Part shown: piece after piece, positions 41,855 through 52,196 of the stretch
How the letters are laid out: the number at the start of each line of letters is the position of its first letter
How positions within the stretch are numbered: the stretch's first letter is position 1
Assembly: GCA_018375675.1 (NCBI GenBank)
Contig: JAHACW010000003.1
Coordinates: 1-64,000 of the forward strand
DNA length: 64,000 nt
From: Actinomyces sp.
GTDB lineage: Bacteria; Actinomycetota; Actinomycetes; Actinomycetales; Actinomycetaceae
Reading direction: 5' to 3'
Notes under the pieces: generated by a model
Database searches by the model: none
Told to the model about the DNA's origin: nothing
The model's input: the letters and a program-made list of their open reading frames with translations, nothing else
Translations under genes and position numbers: made by a program

Positions 41855-43720
41855 ATGACCAGCTCACCCCGCTACGACGTCGACGCCATCGCAACCGTGC
41901 AGGAGTACCTCGACCGCTCAGATTGGCGGGTGAACGCCAACGCGAACCAGGGGTATTCGCTCGGTGGCCTGATCTTGAACTCGGCGGGCAAGATCGTCGC
42001 TAACTACTGGCTCGAACACGTCTACACCCCCGAGATCGGCGCGCCGCACCGCGAGGGGGACTACCACATCCACGACCTCGACATGTTCGCCGGATACTGC
42101 GCCGGCTGGTCTCTCAAGCGCCTCATCCAGGAGGGTTTCAACGGTGTTGGTGGCGCGATCGCCTCGGCCCCGCCCAAGCACTTCTCCTCGGCCTGCGGCC
42201 AGATCGTCAACTTCCTCGGCACCCTCCAGAATGAGTGGGCGGGCGCCCAGGCCTTCTCATCCTTCGACACCTACATGGCCCCCTTCGTGCGCCTGGACGA
42301 CATGGAGTACGAGGACGTCGTGCAGTGCATGCAGGAGCTCATCTACAACCTGAACGTGCCCTCGCGATGGGGCAGCCAGTGCCCCTTCACGAACCTGACC
42401 TTCGACTGGACGTGCCCGGACGACCTCGCGGACGAGCACCCCCTCATCGGCGACGAGGTCGTCGACTTCACCTACGGCGACCTTCAGCGGGAAATGAACC
42501 TCATCAACCGCGCGTTCATCGAGGTCATGACGGGCGGCGATGCGGACGGGCGCGTCTTTACGTTCCCGATCCCGACCTACAACATCACCCCCGACTTCGA
42601 CTGGGAGGGCGAAAACGTCGACGCCCTCTTCGACATGACCGCGAAGTACGGCCTGCCCTACTTCCAGAACTTCATCAACTCCGACCTGGACCCGCACATG
42701 ATCCGCTCGATGTGCTGCCGCCTCCAGCTGGACCTGCGTGAGCTCCTTAAGCGCGGCAACGGCCTCTTCGGGTCGGCCGAGCTGACCGGCTCGATCGGCG
42801 TGGTCACGCTCAACATGGCGCGCCTCGGCTACCTCCACAAGGGGGACGAGGAGGGCCTCGTCGCGCGCATGGACGAGCTGATCGACCTGGCCTCGAAGTC
42901 CCTCGAGATCAAGCGCGAGACCATTCAGTACCACATGGACCACGGCCTGTTCCCCTACTCGCAGCGCTACCTGGGCACGCTCGATAACCACTTCTCGACG
43001 ATCGGCGTCAACGGCATGAACGAGATGGTGCGCAACTTCAGCGACGACGCCTACGACCTGACGGATCCGCGCGGCTTCGACATGTGCGTGCGCGTCCTGG
43101 ATCGAGTGCGCGAGCGCATGGTCCAGCTCCAGGAGGCCACCGGCCACATGTACAACCTGGAGGCGACCCCCGCGGAGGGCACGACCTACCGCTTCGCGAA
43201 GGAGGACCGTAAGCGCTTCGGTGACATCATTCAGGCGGGTACGCCCGACGAGCCCTACTACACGAACTCCTCGCAGCTGCCGGTGGGCTACACGGACGAC
43301 CCGTTCCAGGCCCTCGAGGATCAGGAGGTCCTGCAGGGCAAGTACACGGGCGGCACGGTCCTGCACCTGTACATGGGCGAGCGTGTGTCCTCGGGCGAGG
43401 CCTGCAAGGAGATGGTGCGCCGCTCGCTGACGGCCTTCAAGGTCCCCTACATCACGATCACGCCGACCTTCTCAATCTGCCCGGTCCACGGCTACCTGGC
43501 CGGCGAGCACTTCACCTGCGAGAAGTGCGCGGCCGCCCACCCCCACGCGGAGCCGCAGGCCTGCGAGGTGTGGACGCGCGTCATGGGCTACTTCCGTCCG
43601 GTTCAGTCCTTCAACATTGGCAAGAAGGGCGAGTACCACGAGCGCCAGATGTTCTCCGAGAGCGCCGCGGATGCGCACGGTGAGCTCGTCAGCGCGTTCC
43701 CTCCCGCGGGGAGCCGCTGA
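41855..43720 (+). CDS. nrdD: Anaerobic (class III) ribonucleoside-triphosphate reductase
   Basis: A 621-residue glycyl-radical enzyme that reduces ribonucleoside triphosphates to deoxynucleotides without oxygen. YHIHDLDMFAGYCAGWSL and the C-terminal four-cysteine zinc site (Cys542, Cys555, Cys558, Cys570) are visible, followed by RVMGYFRPVQ in which Gly578 is the likely radical site. The roughly 100-residue N-terminal ATP-cone of E. coli NrdD is absent. The ATG at 41855 is chosen because the protein similarity begins there; the frame upstream through the NrdR leader is not coding. nrdG follows after one base. Confidence 0.95.
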   Translation: MTSSPRYDVDAIATVQEYLDRSDWRVNANANQGYSLGGLILNSAGKIVANYWLEHVYTPEIGAPHREGDYHIHDLDMFAGYCAGWSLKRLIQEGFNGVGGAIASAPPKHFSSACGQIVNFLGTLQNEWAGAQAFSSFDTYMAPFVRLDDMEYEDVVQCMQELIYNLNVPSRWGSQCPFTNLTFDWTCPDDLADEHPLIGDEVVDFTYGDLQREMNLINRAFIEVMTGGDADGRVFTFPIPTYNITPDFDWEGENVDALFDMTAKYGLPYFQNFINSDLDPHMIRSMCCRLQLDLRELLKRGNGLFGSAELTGSIGVVTLNMARLGYLHKGDEEGLVARMDELIDLASKSLEIKRETIQYHMDHGLFPYSQRYLGTLDNHFSTIGVNGMNEMVRNFSDDAYDLTDPRGFDMCVRVLDRVRERMVQLQEATGHMYNLEATPAEGTTYRFAKEDRKRFGDIIQAGTPDEPYYTNSSQLPVGYTDDPFQALEDQEVLQGKYTGGTVLHLYMGERVSSGEACKEMVRRSLTAFKVPYITITPTFSICPVHGYLAGEHFTCEKCAAAHPHAEPQACEVWTRVMGYFRPVQSFNIGKKGEYHERQMFSESAADAHGELVSAFPPAGSR

Positions 43721-43721
43721 C

Positions 43722-44534
43722 GTGGGCGCCCGTCCCCATGACGGCGAGGCCGGGGCACCCCGGGAGGGCACGCTGAGCCTGGGTGTCCCCGGCCTCGTCC
43801 GGGGGCGGGATGCGCGCGAGTGGACGCCGGACGACCTGCAGATTGCGGGCCTCGTTCCGATGTCAACCGTGGATTGGCCGGGAAAGTTCGCGGCGTCCCT
43901 GTTCCTGCAGGGGTGCCCGTGGGCGTGCCCGTACTGTCACAACAGCGCGATTATCGACCCGCGCATCCCGGGGGTGGTTGCGTGGAGCGCGCTCGAGGAT
44001 CTGCTGGCGCGTAGGCGCGGCCTCCTCGACGGCGTCGTGTTTTCCGGCGGCGAGGCGACCCGCCAGATCGCGCTTGGGGCGGCGATGGCGCGCGTGCGCG
44101 AGCTCGGATTCGGTGTCGGTCTGCACACCGCGGGTCCCTACCCGCGGCGTCTCGAGGAGTTGCTCGGCGCGGGCCTCGTCGACTGGGTGGGCATCGACGT
44201 GAAGGCGACCCCCGACAATTACGAGGCCGTGGCCGGCCGAAGCGGCGCGGGCGAGCGGGCGTGGGAGTCGCTGGGCGTCGTCCTGGCCCGCCCCGAGGTG
44301 GACCACGAGGTGCGCCTGACCGTCTACCCGGACGGTCCTGGAGACGGCTTCGAGGTGGCGGCGCGGGCGCGCGAGATGGGGGTGCGCTCCTTCGCCCTCC
44401 AGCAGGCCCGCGACATGGGCACTCCCGACGGCTTCTCGGCGACGAGGCCGGGGTGGGATGATCAGGTTCGCTCCCTCGCGCGCGACATCGACATGCTGGA
44501 CTTTGACAGATTTATCTTCCGTGGGGGCTCATAG
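43722..44534 (+). CDS. nrdG: Anaerobic ribonucleotide reductase activating protein
   Basis: A 270-residue radical SAM activase with GTG start one base after the nrdD stop. QGCPWACPYCHNS provides the CxxxCxxC [4Fe-4S] ligands, and VVFSGGEAT is the SAM-binding GGE motif. It installs the glycyl radical on NrdD. It has about 50 disordered residues before the core. Co-transcribed with nrdD. Confidence 0.93.
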   Translation: MGARPHDGEAGAPREGTLSLGVPGLVRGRDAREWTPDDLQIAGLVPMSTVDWPGKFAASLFLQGCPWACPYCHNSAIIDPRIPGVVAWSALEDLLARRRGLLDGVVFSGGEATRQIALGAAMARVRELGFGVGLHTAGPYPRRLEELLGAGLVDWVGIDVKATPDNYEAVAGRSGAGERAWESLGVVLARPEVDHEVRLTVYPDGPGDGFEVAARAREMGVRSFALQQARDMGTPDGFSATRPGWDDQVRSLARDIDMLDFDRFIFRGGS

Positions 44535-44650
44535 AGCTTTTGTCAAGCGACAGCGCCGCATGTTGGGAAAAAATATGGGGAAGGTTTCACTTGTGACCAC
44601 TGATCGCGGTATTGTGTAACAACCTCGTGACCGTGAAGTCTGGAGTTTCG

Positions 44651-45892
44651 ATGGCTGAAGAGCTGCATTTCGACGATCCTGCGGCGGCTGCCCAGGACCC
44701 GTCGACCGACGCCGAAGCGCTGCGCCAGCTGGCGTACCGCTACCCCGAGCTGCGCCCGGCTGTGGCCGCGCATCCGCACGCCTATCGCGGGCTGCTCGAC
44801 TGGTTGCACCAGTTCAACGACCCGCAGGTCAACGCGGCCCTCGAGGCCCGCGACGACTATGACGGCTACATCGACTCCAACGGCTACCTTGTCATGCACG
44901 GAGATGTGTCCGGCGCGGTCGCCGGTTCCTCGATCCGCACCTCCGAATCCGGCATGTACGTGCTCGGCCAGGGTGGCGTGAACTCTTACTCGCAGGTCGA
45001 GCGCACCACCCCCTACTCGGCTGTCGTCGGCACGAATGCTCCCGTCCCGCAGGTGGGTGCTCGCGAGCAGGTCGTCGCCCAGGTGCAGCGTCATTCCATC
45101 ATGGGCAGCAAGGGAACACAGGATCCCGAGGCGACTGCCGTCTACCCGAGCGCATCCTCCGGCTCGTCCTACCCCAGCGCGTCGGGTACCCCTGCGCGGC
45201 CCCAGTCCACGCCGCAGGCCTACCAGGGTGCTGGCGCCTCCTACCAGGTGCAGCCCACGGCCTCGCAGGAGGTCGCCTCGCGGGAAGAGAAGGAACGCCG
45301 CGGCTTCCCGATGATGGGCCTCGTCCTGGGCATCCTGGGCCTGATCGCCGTCATCCTCCTCGGCTTCGTCATCTACGTCTTCACGCGCGGATACGAGGGG
45401 CCGGCCACGGGCTCGGACGCGACCCCCTCGACGTCCTCTTCGGCGCCGGCACACGCGACGCCCTCGCCGAGCGCGACCACGGAGGAGCCCGTCAAGTACC
45501 CGGCACCCGCCGGTGCGATCACCGTGGACGCCTTCTCGTCTCCGTCCGGCAACATCACCTGCTCCTTCACCGCTGACGGCGTCAGCTGCGGCATCAAGGA
45601 ATCCGACTGGGCCGATGACGGCTACGCCTCCTGCTCCGGCAGCCAGGTCGGCGTCCTGAGCGCCTCGAAGGATTCGGCCGGACAGTCCTGTGAGAGTGCG
45701 GTGCCGGGCGGCGGCAACGCCCTCGCGTACGGCGCCGCAGCGACCAAGGGTGACTATGCCTGCCACTCCACGCAGGATGGCATCAGCTGCTGGAACACGA
45801 AGACCGGCCAGTCCTTCGCGCTGGCGCGCGGCGGCTGGATGACCGGCACGACCGGCGAGATCGGCCCCCAGAAGTTCAGCTGGAACGACTGA
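44651..45892 (+). CDS. Membrane protein with N-terminal variant-LRR-like domain
   Basis: A 413-residue protein. The first 60 residues (DPSTDAEALRQLAYRYPELRPAVAAHP and on) resemble the variant leucine-rich repeat domain found in Actinomyces and Bifidobacterium. A Ser/Pro/Gln-rich linker (about 130-210), one transmembrane helix (about 222-246) and an extracellular domain with four to six cysteines follow. The ATG at 44651 has GGAG upstream. Its upstream region shares a motif with the WXG/DUF1023 cassettes (CACTTGTGACC, then GGTATTGTG). Function unknown. Confidence 0.65.
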   Translation: MAEELHFDDPAAAAQDPSTDAEALRQLAYRYPELRPAVAAHPHAYRGLLDWLHQFNDPQVNAALEARDDYDGYIDSNGYLVMHGDVSGAVAGSSIRTSESGMYVLGQGGVNSYSQVERTTPYSAVVGTNAPVPQVGAREQVVAQVQRHSIMGSKGTQDPEATAVYPSASSGSSYPSASGTPARPQSTPQAYQGAGASYQVQPTASQEVASREEKERRGFPMMGLVLGILGLIAVILLGFVIYVFTRGYEGPATGSDATPSTSSSAPAHATPSPSATTEEPVKYPAPAGAITVDAFSSPSGNITCSFTADGVSCGIKESDWADDGYASCSGSQVGVLSASKDSAGQSCESAVPGGGNALAYGAAATKGDYACHSTQDGISCWNTKTGQSFALARGGWMTGTTGEIGPQKFSWND

Positions 45893-45906
45893 CAACACGC
45901 GCATAA

Positions 45907-45944
45907 CAGGGGCGGGCCCGAGGAAATCCTCGGGCCCGCCCCTG
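45907..45944. terminator. Bidirectional terminator hairpin
   Basis: A perfect 17-bp GC-rich stem (45907-45923 with 45928-45944) with loop AAAT between the convergent genes ending at 45892 and 45959. Confidence 0.85.
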
Positions 45945-45958
45945 TCGTCTGCGGGAGC

Positions 45959-47107
45959 CTACTGAGCCTTCTCGATGGGGCCCAGGATCAGGTTCGCCCA
46001 CGCGGCGTGCAGGGACTCCTGATCGGAGGGCTGGAAGAGGCCGGCGAGCGCGTCGCGGTACAGGCGCGAGAGCTCGTGCGTGTTGTAGTAGGCGCTGCCG
46101 CCGCATGCGCGCATGGCCTGCTCGACGGCGCGCAGCGTGGCCTCCGCGGCCGCATTCTTCGCCGCGGACAGCTGCGGCATCCACGAACGACCGCGGTCCG
46201 TGCCCTCGTCGATGTCACGCGCAAGCTCGCGGATCTGCGGGCCGACCGCGTTCATGATGAGGGCGGCCTCGGCGATGCGCCAGCGGATGTCCGGGTCGTT
46301 GGAGTAGGTTGTCTGGTTCTTCACCGAGCGGCGCTTTGCCACGTGCTCGGCGGCCACCTCAACGGCGCGCTCGCCGACGCCCTGGTAGGTGGCGGCCAGC
46401 AGGATCTCGAAGTGAGAGAAAATGCCGAAGATGACCGGGTCGGCGCTCGGTCCCGGATCCGTGATCGTGAGGATGCGCTCTTCGGGCACGGTGACGCCCT
46501 CGAGCAGGGTCGTCATGGACTGGGTAGCGCGCATACCCAGCGTGTTCCAGTCGTCTTTAATCGAGTAGCCTTCGTCGTCGCGGTGGACGATGCCGAACAC
46601 GGACTTGGGGCCCTCCTCGGTCTCCGCGCGCCCGAAGATGAGCAGGCGCGTCCACACGGGGGACAGGGAGGTGAAGATCTTGGTGCCTTCGAAGGAGTAG
46701 CCGCCGTCTGCGGTTGCGGTCGCGCGCGTCGTCGAGCCGAAGAGCACGAGGTCGTTGCCCGGCTCTGAGATGCCGAAGCCAAAGACCTCGCCGGCGACGG
46801 CGTCGCGCAGGATCTGCTCACCGCGCGCGTTGCCGTGGGCGACCAGGTAGCGCCCCAGGCCGACGATGATCTGGTGCATGTTGATGCCCAGTGCAGTGCC
46901 GGGAGCCGCCTTGGCCAGCGCCGTCTGCTCGGCGGCGATCTCGGTCAGGCTCAGACCTGCGCCACCGAACTCAGCGGGGACGAACGCGGACAGGTATCCG
47001 GCCTCGCGCAGCTCCTCCAGATCCTTCTCGGGGTAGGTGTTGGCAGCGTCCGCGTCGGCGGCGCGCTCGTGGATGCGGGCGAGCAGGTCGGAATCCAGGA
47101 AGCTCAT
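45959..47107 (-). CDS. Acyl-CoA dehydrogenase family protein
   Basis: A 382-residue flavoprotein-type dehydrogenase. EFGGAGLSLTEIAAEQ, the FGFGISEPGNDLVLFGSTTRA region and FEGTKIFTSLSP, the GMRATQSMTT loop and the C-terminal RACGGSAYYNTHELSRLYRDA helix match the ACAD family. It is a free-standing gene without electron-transfer-flavoprotein or thioesterase genes nearby, so the substrate is unclear. The ATG at 47107 follows AGAGGA; the 16-codon extension to 47155 is rejected. Confidence 0.85.
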   Translation of the reverse strand: MSFLDSDLLARIHERAADADAANTYPEKDLEELREAGYLSAFVPAEFGGAGLSLTEIAAEQTALAKAAPGTALGINMHQIIVGLGRYLVAHGNARGEQILRDAVAGEVFGFGISEPGNDLVLFGSTTRATATADGGYSFEGTKIFTSLSPVWTRLLIFGRAETEEGPKSVFGIVHRDDEGYSIKDDWNTLGMRATQSMTTLLEGVTVPEERILTITDPGPSADPVIFGIFSHFEILLAATYQGVGERAVEVAAEHVAKRRSVKNQTTYSNDPDIRWRIAEAALIMNAVGPQIRELARDIDEGTDRGRSWMPQLSAAKNAAAEATLRAVEQAMRACGGSAYYNTHELSRLYRDALAGLFQPSDQESLHAAWANLILGPIEKAQ

Positions 47108-47310
47108 CGCGGTCCTCTTTTCGGTGGGGGTGAACGAGGCCGGGGCGCCCAGCACACGGTGGTGCCCATCGAGGGGTGGTGGCGCGCCGAATGTCCCCGT
47201 TACTCAGGGTGACCTTACTGTAACGCTGAGGGGAGGATGGGGCGAGATGTAATGTGCCTGACGGGGCGTTGTCTGGCCTCGGGCCGCCCCTATTAGCTAG
47301 GGTGGATACT

Positions 47311-47925
47311 GTGAGTACTCCGAACGCGCCCCGCCCTGCCCTCACTCCGCGTCAGCGTTTCCTGCGCGAGCGTCAGCAGCGCCAGAACACGACGTTCGCT
47401 GTCATCGGCATCGCGATGATAGTGGCCGCGGTGGCGGCCGCCCTCGTGTTCACAGGAATCGTTCCCGTCCCGTTCGGTAACGACTTCTCCGTCAAGGTCA
47501 AGTACGCCGAGACCGGCGACATCCCGTGTCCGACGGTGGACGCGAAGCCCGTGGCGCCCTCGCAGGTCACCGTCATGGTCATCAACACGACTCAGCACCA
47601 GGGCCTGGCCTCCAAGGCCACGGATATGCTCTCAACCGCCGGCTTCCAGACCGAGGAACCGGCGAACTCGGACACCGAGTACACCGGCAAGGTACGCATC
47701 ACGGCACGCGCGGACTCAGTTGACGCCGCCTATTCGGTGGCTCGATTCTTCCCCGGCTCCCACGTGCGCCTCAGCGACGCCGAGGACACCACTGTCAAGG
47801 TCGAACTCGGCACCTTCTACGACGACACGATGAGCGCCGAGGACGTGCAGCGAGTCCTCAAGTCCAACGACTCGATCGAGCAGCCCGCGAAGTGCCGACC
47901 GATGTCGGGCACGACGCAGGACTAA
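47311..47925 (+). CDS. LytR C-terminal-domain membrane protein
   Basis: A 204-residue protein with a membrane helix (about residues 28-50) and an extracellular domain of the LytR_C type (VTVMVINTTQHQGLASKATDMLSTAGF). GTG at 47311 or 47302; there is no strong ribosome-binding site and a TAGGGT element lies just upstream. It lacks the LytR-CpsA-Psr catalytic domain. Likely cell-wall associated. Confidence 0.75.
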   Translation: MSTPNAPRPALTPRQRFLRERQQRQNTTFAVIGIAMIVAAVAAALVFTGIVPVPFGNDFSVKVKYAETGDIPCPTVDAKPVAPSQVTVMVINTTQHQGLASKATDMLSTAGFQTEEPANSDTEYTGKVRITARADSVDAAYSVARFFPGSHVRLSDAEDTTVKVELGTFYDDTMSAEDVQRVLKSNDSIEQPAKCRPMSGTTQD

Positions 47926-47932
47926 GACAGAA

Positions 47933-47963
47933 GAAAAGGCCGCCCCGAGTGGGCGGCCTTTTC
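47933..47963 (+). terminator. Rho-independent terminator
   Basis: A 13-bp stem GAAAAGGCCGCCC/GGGCGGCCTTTTC (47933-47945 with 47951-47963) ends in a T-run, directly after the LytR_C gene. Confidence 0.85.
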
Positions 47964-48019
47964 GCTTCTCTGCGGCGCTCGTTGAGCGCGAAGAGCCTCG
48001 GGCGATGGGGACGTCGCTG

Positions 48020-49267
48020 TCAGCGGTCGCTCAGCGGCCCGGCTGTGCCCCGGCCTCGTATGTTCTCCAGGAGTGCCTCGCCGTCCGAGCCGTACCAGAC
48101 GGGGACGGACTCGGGGACGGTCCACAGGGCGTCGGGCACCATGGCCTCGAAGCTGCCGTGTGCCATGAACTGCTCGATCTCGGACAGGGAACGGATCGCG
48201 ATGCCCGCGACGCACTGCGGGAACTCGCGGGCGAACTCCGCGTAGATTTCCGGGTCGTGCTGTCCGTCGTCGCCGACGAGGAGCCAGCGCATGTGCGGGA
48301 ACATGCGGGCCAGGCGGCGCAGCTCGCGGCGCTTGTGCTCCGGTCCCGAGCGGAACCATCCCGTATTCGACGGGCCGAAGTCCGTCATGAGGAAGCCGCC
48401 GGCCGGGTAGCCGGAGCGCTCCAGGAAGGAACGCACCGTCGGCACGACGTTCCACGCGCCGGTGGACAGGTACATGATGGGGGAGTGGGTGCCCTCGGGC
48501 ACGCCCTCCGACGAGGCCGACGAGGTCGTCAGCGTTGTCAGCAGGTGCGCCATGCCGGGGACGGCCTCGCGCGAGGACACTCGGTCCAGGAAGGCATGTC
48601 TCGCGGCCGTGACCAGGCGCGGCAGCATCGACACCATGACAGTGTCGTCGATGTCGGAGACCACGCCGAAATGCTCGTGGTCTGACACGATGCGCAGGCG
48701 CACGGAGGCGGGTCGGCCGGCGCGGATACGCCCCTTGCGGGGGCGCTCGTACATCGCCGAGGCCGGGGCGGGCAACGGGGTCGCCGTGCGCAGGGTGGTT
48801 GCGAGCTTGGCGGCGGTGTCCTCGGACAGGCCGAGCGCACGGATGTCGCCCGCGTGCAGGACCTGAATGGTCGCGTCGTGCCAGCCGGGCTCGAGGCCGT
48901 GGCCGAGCACCGTCATGTCGACGAATCCGCCGCGGTCTGCGAAGGCGAGTCGGCGCGCGTTGCCGACCGTGATGAGCACGGGCTGGCGGGGGACCTGCGC
49001 GTTGAAGAACTGTCGCCATCCGCGCCGCGTCTGCAGCCATGAGCGGCCGTCGTCGCCGCGCGCCATGAGGACGCGACCGAGGATGCGGGCGCTGCGCTCA
49101 GAGCCGATGCCGCCGAAGCCGACCACGCCCGGGTAGTACCAGCCCTGCGACATGGCGGCGACCAGCAGAGATGACGCGAATTCACCCACGCCGGCGGTCA
49201 GTGCCAGGGCGAGTGAGGGGGACTCGTCGTCGATGAGAGGAGGTCGAAGCAACATCAGGGCAATCAT
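48020..49267 (-). CDS. App1-family (DUF2183) phosphatase-like protein
   Basis: A 415-residue protein with the HAD-like motif VVSDIDDTV (DxDxT/V) and a later [11 protein letters not shown], both characteristic of the App1 phosphatidate-phosphatase catalytic domain (PF09949). The N-terminal half (about 1-190) contains a helical bundle and a [11 protein letters not shown] strand. Bacterial members are uncharacterised, so phosphatase activity is inferred. The ATG at 49267 is one of two nearby options (49255). Confidence 0.8.
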   Translation of the reverse strand: MIALMLLRPPLIDDESPSLALALTAGVGEFASSLLVAAMSQGWYYPGVVGFGGIGSERSARILGRVLMARGDDGRSWLQTRRGWRQFFNAQVPRQPVLITVGNARRLAFADRGGFVDMTVLGHGLEPGWHDATIQVLHAGDIRALGLSEDTAAKLATTLRTATPLPAPASAMYERPRKGRIRAGRPASVRLRIVSDHEHFGVVSDIDDTVMVSMLPRLVTAARHAFLDRVSSREAVPGMAHLLTTLTTSSASSEGVPEGTHSPIMYLSTGAWNVVPTVRSFLERSGYPAGGFLMTDFGPSNTGWFRSGPEHKRRELRRLARMFPHMRWLLVGDDGQHDPEIYAEFAREFPQCVAGIAIRSLSEIEQFMAHGSFEAMVPDALWTVPESVPVWYGSDGEALLENIRGRGTAGPLSDR

Positions 49268-49314
49268 AGGGCTTCGCGGCCGCGCGGGCGCAAGAATCGA
49301 GGGGGGTTGTGTCC

Positions 49315-50532
49315 TTAGTCGAGAGGGAGCTCGGGCGTCGGGGCGGCCGTATTCTTACGCAGCGCGGGTAGGCCGATCAGCATGAAGAGGACCATCGCCC
49401 ATCCCGCGCTGGCCATGGTGAACAGGCCGCCGCGAGCGCCGATAGCGTCGATCGCGGGTCCGGCGATCGCCGTGCCCAGCGAGGTGCCCAGGTTGATCGA
49501 GGTGGACATCCAGGTCAGGCCCTCGGTGAGCTTCGCGGGGGAGACGGACTTCTGGATGATGACGTTGACGTTCGTCATCGTGGGGGCGCATGTCAGCCCC
49601 GTAATGAGGATGACGATGGCCATCGTCCAGACGTTGAAGGCCACGGGGAACAGGCTCATGCCGATCGCCATTGCGATCACGCCGATCACGAAGAGCTGCC
49701 AGGTGGGGCGCCTCCACGTGCGTGCGCCGTACACGAGGGCGGCCGTCAGGGAGCCGATCGAGAAGAGGGCGAGGAGGATGCCGCCGAGCGCGGGGGTACC
49801 CAGCTCCTCGGTGAAGCTGACCATCGAGACTTCCATCGCGCCGAACGTCATGCCCATGCCGATGTAGGTCGCCGCCATGACGAGGACGACGGGCTTGCGG
49901 ATGACGGATTCGCGCGGGGCGCTCGGATCGTGGGGAATGATCGCGGGCTCGGAGTCGCGGCGCGACAGGAACAGGAAGCCGCCCACTGCCAGGCTCGCGA
50001 TCGAGATGATGAGGCCGGTTGCGGGGTGCACCGCGGTGCCCAGGACCGTGGAGAGCACGGGGCCCACGATGTACACGAACTCGTCGACCGCGGACTCGAG
50101 GGCGTAGGCGGTCGTCAGTTGTCCGGGCTTGTGCAGGATCGTTGACCAGCGCGAGCGCACGAGCGCGCCGGGAGCTCCCCAGGTGGCGCCCGCGAGGGCG
50201 GCCGGGATGAAGAGCGTCCACGCGGGGGCGTGCATGATGACGGCCGCGACCAGCGCGGACATCGACAGGACCGAGATCGTCCACGCGGGGCCCATGACGC
50301 GCAGCTGCCCGTGGCGGTCGACGCGGCGCGCGAGGATGGGCGCGCAGAGTGCCATGACGATGATGTTGACCGCGGCAACGGCGCCGGCCAGCGTGTAGTT
50401 GCCGTACTCGGTGCGCACCATCAGGATCGTTGACAATCCCACCATGGACATCGGCATGCGCAGCACAAGGCCAGCCGCGGAGAATTTCCAGGACTGACGG
50501 TAACGCAGAATGTCAAGATAGGTGCCGAGCAT
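49315..50532 (-). CDS. MFS transporter
   Basis: A 405-residue membrane protein with 12 hydrophobic helices and the MFS-type loop [13 protein letters not shown] between helices 2 and 3. It has a short cytoplasmic tail. The TAGAAT element a few bases upstream of the ATG suggests a leaderless transcript. The substrate is not predictable; drug or metabolite efflux is typical. Confidence 0.85.
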   Translation of the reverse strand: MLGTYLDILRYRQSWKFSAAGLVLRMPMSMVGLSTILMVRTEYGNYTLAGAVAAVNIIVMALCAPILARRVDRHGQLRVMGPAWTISVLSMSALVAAVIMHAPAWTLFIPAALAGATWGAPGALVRSRWSTILHKPGQLTTAYALESAVDEFVYIVGPVLSTVLGTAVHPATGLIISIASLAVGGFLFLSRRDSEPAIIPHDPSAPRESVIRKPVVLVMAATYIGMGMTFGAMEVSMVSFTEELGTPALGGILLALFSIGSLTAALVYGARTWRRPTWQLFVIGVIAMAIGMSLFPVAFNVWTMAIVILITGLTCAPTMTNVNVIIQKSVSPAKLTEGLTWMSTSINLGTSLGTAIAGPAIDAIGARGGLFTMASAGWAMVLFMLIGLPALRKNTAAPTPELPLD

Positions 50533-50632
50533 CCGTCCATTCTATCGCCGGGGCAGCGTCCCGAAAGCCACGTGGAATGGGGCGTACGTAACCATTCGGA
50601 CCCTCCGAGAGGGGAGGGGAGACCGCGAAAAA

Positions 50633-50666
50633 GCCACGGCCTCGTCGAAAGGGGCGAGGCCGTGGC
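50633..50666 (-). terminator. Rho-independent terminator of the nitrite reductase operon
   Basis: GCCACGGCCTCG (50633-50644) pairs with CGAGGCCGTGGC (50655-50666), followed on the reverse strand by TTTTTCGC. The arms are inverted copies of the dispersed motif. Confidence 0.8.
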
Positions 50667-50684
50667 CAGGGGGAGGGGAAAGGT

Positions 50685-52196
50685 CTAGTCGGTCACCTCA
50701 AAGACGCCGACCTGGCCCTTTTCCGCCAGGGAGAGCGCGTGGTTGACGAACGCGTAGTGGCCGGCCTCAAGCGGCGTGAACTCCACGAATCCGCCCTCGG
50801 CGGCGCCCAGAGACAGGACCTGGCCCCAGCCGCCACCGCTCCCGCCGCCGCGGATCACGTAGGCGCCCTCGCGCCACACGGTGTCGAACTGGGTACCCAC
50901 GACGTGGAAGGTTGTCGCCAGGTTCGGGCCCGCGTCCATGACCCACACGCGCACGCGCTCGTTGGTCTTGATCTGGATCGGGTGCGCCTTGTACTGGAAG
51001 GGCACGCCGTTGAAGGCCATCGCGTTGGGCTGCAGGGCCGACAGGAGCGAGGCGTCGGCGCTCTGCCCGTCCGCGCCCAGGTAGAGCTCGGACGCGACCA
51101 TCACGTACTCGTGGTCGACCTTGTCCAGGTCGGTCGGGTCGATGATGACGGCCCCGAACATGCCGTTCGCGATGTGCATCGACATGGGTGCGGTCGAGCA
51201 GTGGTAGAGCCAGATACCCGCGTTCTTCGCGACGAACGTGTACTCGAGGGTCTGCCCGGGGTCGATAGAACGCATGACGTTGTCGGGGGCGACGAGACCC
51301 GCGTGGAAGTCCAGCGAGTGGCTCATCGTCCCGTTGTTCACGAGCGTGATGTGGAAGGTGTCGCCGATGTGCCCGCGCAGGATCGGGCCGGGTGCGTCCC
51401 CGTTGAAGGTCCACGTCTCGCGCGTCAGCGAGCTCGTCACGTTGACGGTCTGCTCGGTGACCGTGAAGGTGTAGTGGCGCTCGGTCTCGTTTGTGGCGGG
51501 CGGGAGCACCGGGTCTCGCGCGTCGATGGTCGCCGCGTAGTCCGTCAGGGCCGTCGGGGTGGCGGGTCCGGCGGCGGCGTCCTGGCCGTGGTCGTGCCCG
51601 TGATGCGCGTGGCTGCCCGAGGCCGAGGTCCCCGAGGAGGACGAGGACGCGCCCGTGGCCTGCACGTGCAGGGTCATGCCCATCTCGCGGTGACCCGGCA
51701 GGGAGCACCAGCCCTCGACGTCACCGGAGATGACGCCGAGGTCGAGTTCCTTTGTCTCACCCGATGCGAGTGACCCGGAGGACACGCCCGTCTCGAACAC
51801 CAGGTCGTGGCGCTGGTCCCCCGAGTTCGTGAAGTCGATGATGAGGTGATCGCCGACCGGCACCTCGATGTGGTTCGGCGTGAACGCCATGCCGTCGACG
51901 CCCACCGACACGCGGGTCGTGTGCCCGGTCGGCGTCACGGACGAGGCCGTGGTCCCGGTCCCCGTGCCCGTGCCCTGCGTCGTGGGCGTGGACGGGTTGG
52001 ATAGAAAGATAGCGAGAGCGAGCGCCACGACGGAGACGACGCCGACGATCGCGCCCGCCGTACGGCTCACGGGCGAGTGATCGCCCGTCGGGCTCATGCG
52101 CAGCTTGGGGGTTCCCGTCGCGGGTCCTGTCGGTGCGGACGCCTTCGGCTTCTTGCCTCCCGACGACGGCGAAGCGGATAGGTTCAGGTCAGCCAC
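50685..52196 (-). CDS. nirK: Copper nitrite reductase with N-terminal fused cupredoxin
   Basis: A 503-residue protein that would reduce nitrite to nitric oxide on the outer face of the membrane. One transmembrane helix (about 44-66) is followed by a cupredoxin domain with ligands His130, Cys164, His169 and Met174. A His-rich linker (about 196-204) leads to the two-domain NirK. Type 1 copper ligands are His293, Cys333, His341 and Met346; type 2 ligands are His298, His332 and His486; catalytic Asp296 and His431 are present. The fused cupredoxin may feed electrons. The GTG at 52196 has AGGAGG upstream. It is the last gene of a three-gene operon. Confidence 0.9.
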   Translation of the reverse strand: MADLNLSASPSSGGKKPKASAPTGPATGTPKLRMSPTGDHSPVSRTAGAIVGVVSVVALALAIFLSNPSTPTTQGTGTGTGTTASSVTPTGHTTRVSVGVDGMAFTPNHIEVPVGDHLIIDFTNSGDQRHDLVFETGVSSGSLASGETKELDLGVISGDVEGWCSLPGHREMGMTLHVQATGASSSSSGTSASGSHAHHGHDHGQDAAAGPATPTALTDYAATIDARDPVLPPATNETERHYTFTVTEQTVNVTSSLTRETWTFNGDAPGPILRGHIGDTFHITLVNNGTMSHSLDFHAGLVAPDNVMRSIDPGQTLEYTFVAKNAGIWLYHCSTAPMSMHIANGMFGAVIIDPTDLDKVDHEYVMVASELYLGADGQSADASLLSALQPNAMAFNGVPFQYKAHPIQIKTNERVRVWVMDAGPNLATTFHVVGTQFDTVWREGAYVIRGGGSGGGWGQVLSLGAAEGGFVEFTPLEAGHYAFVNHALSLAEKGQVGVFEVTD

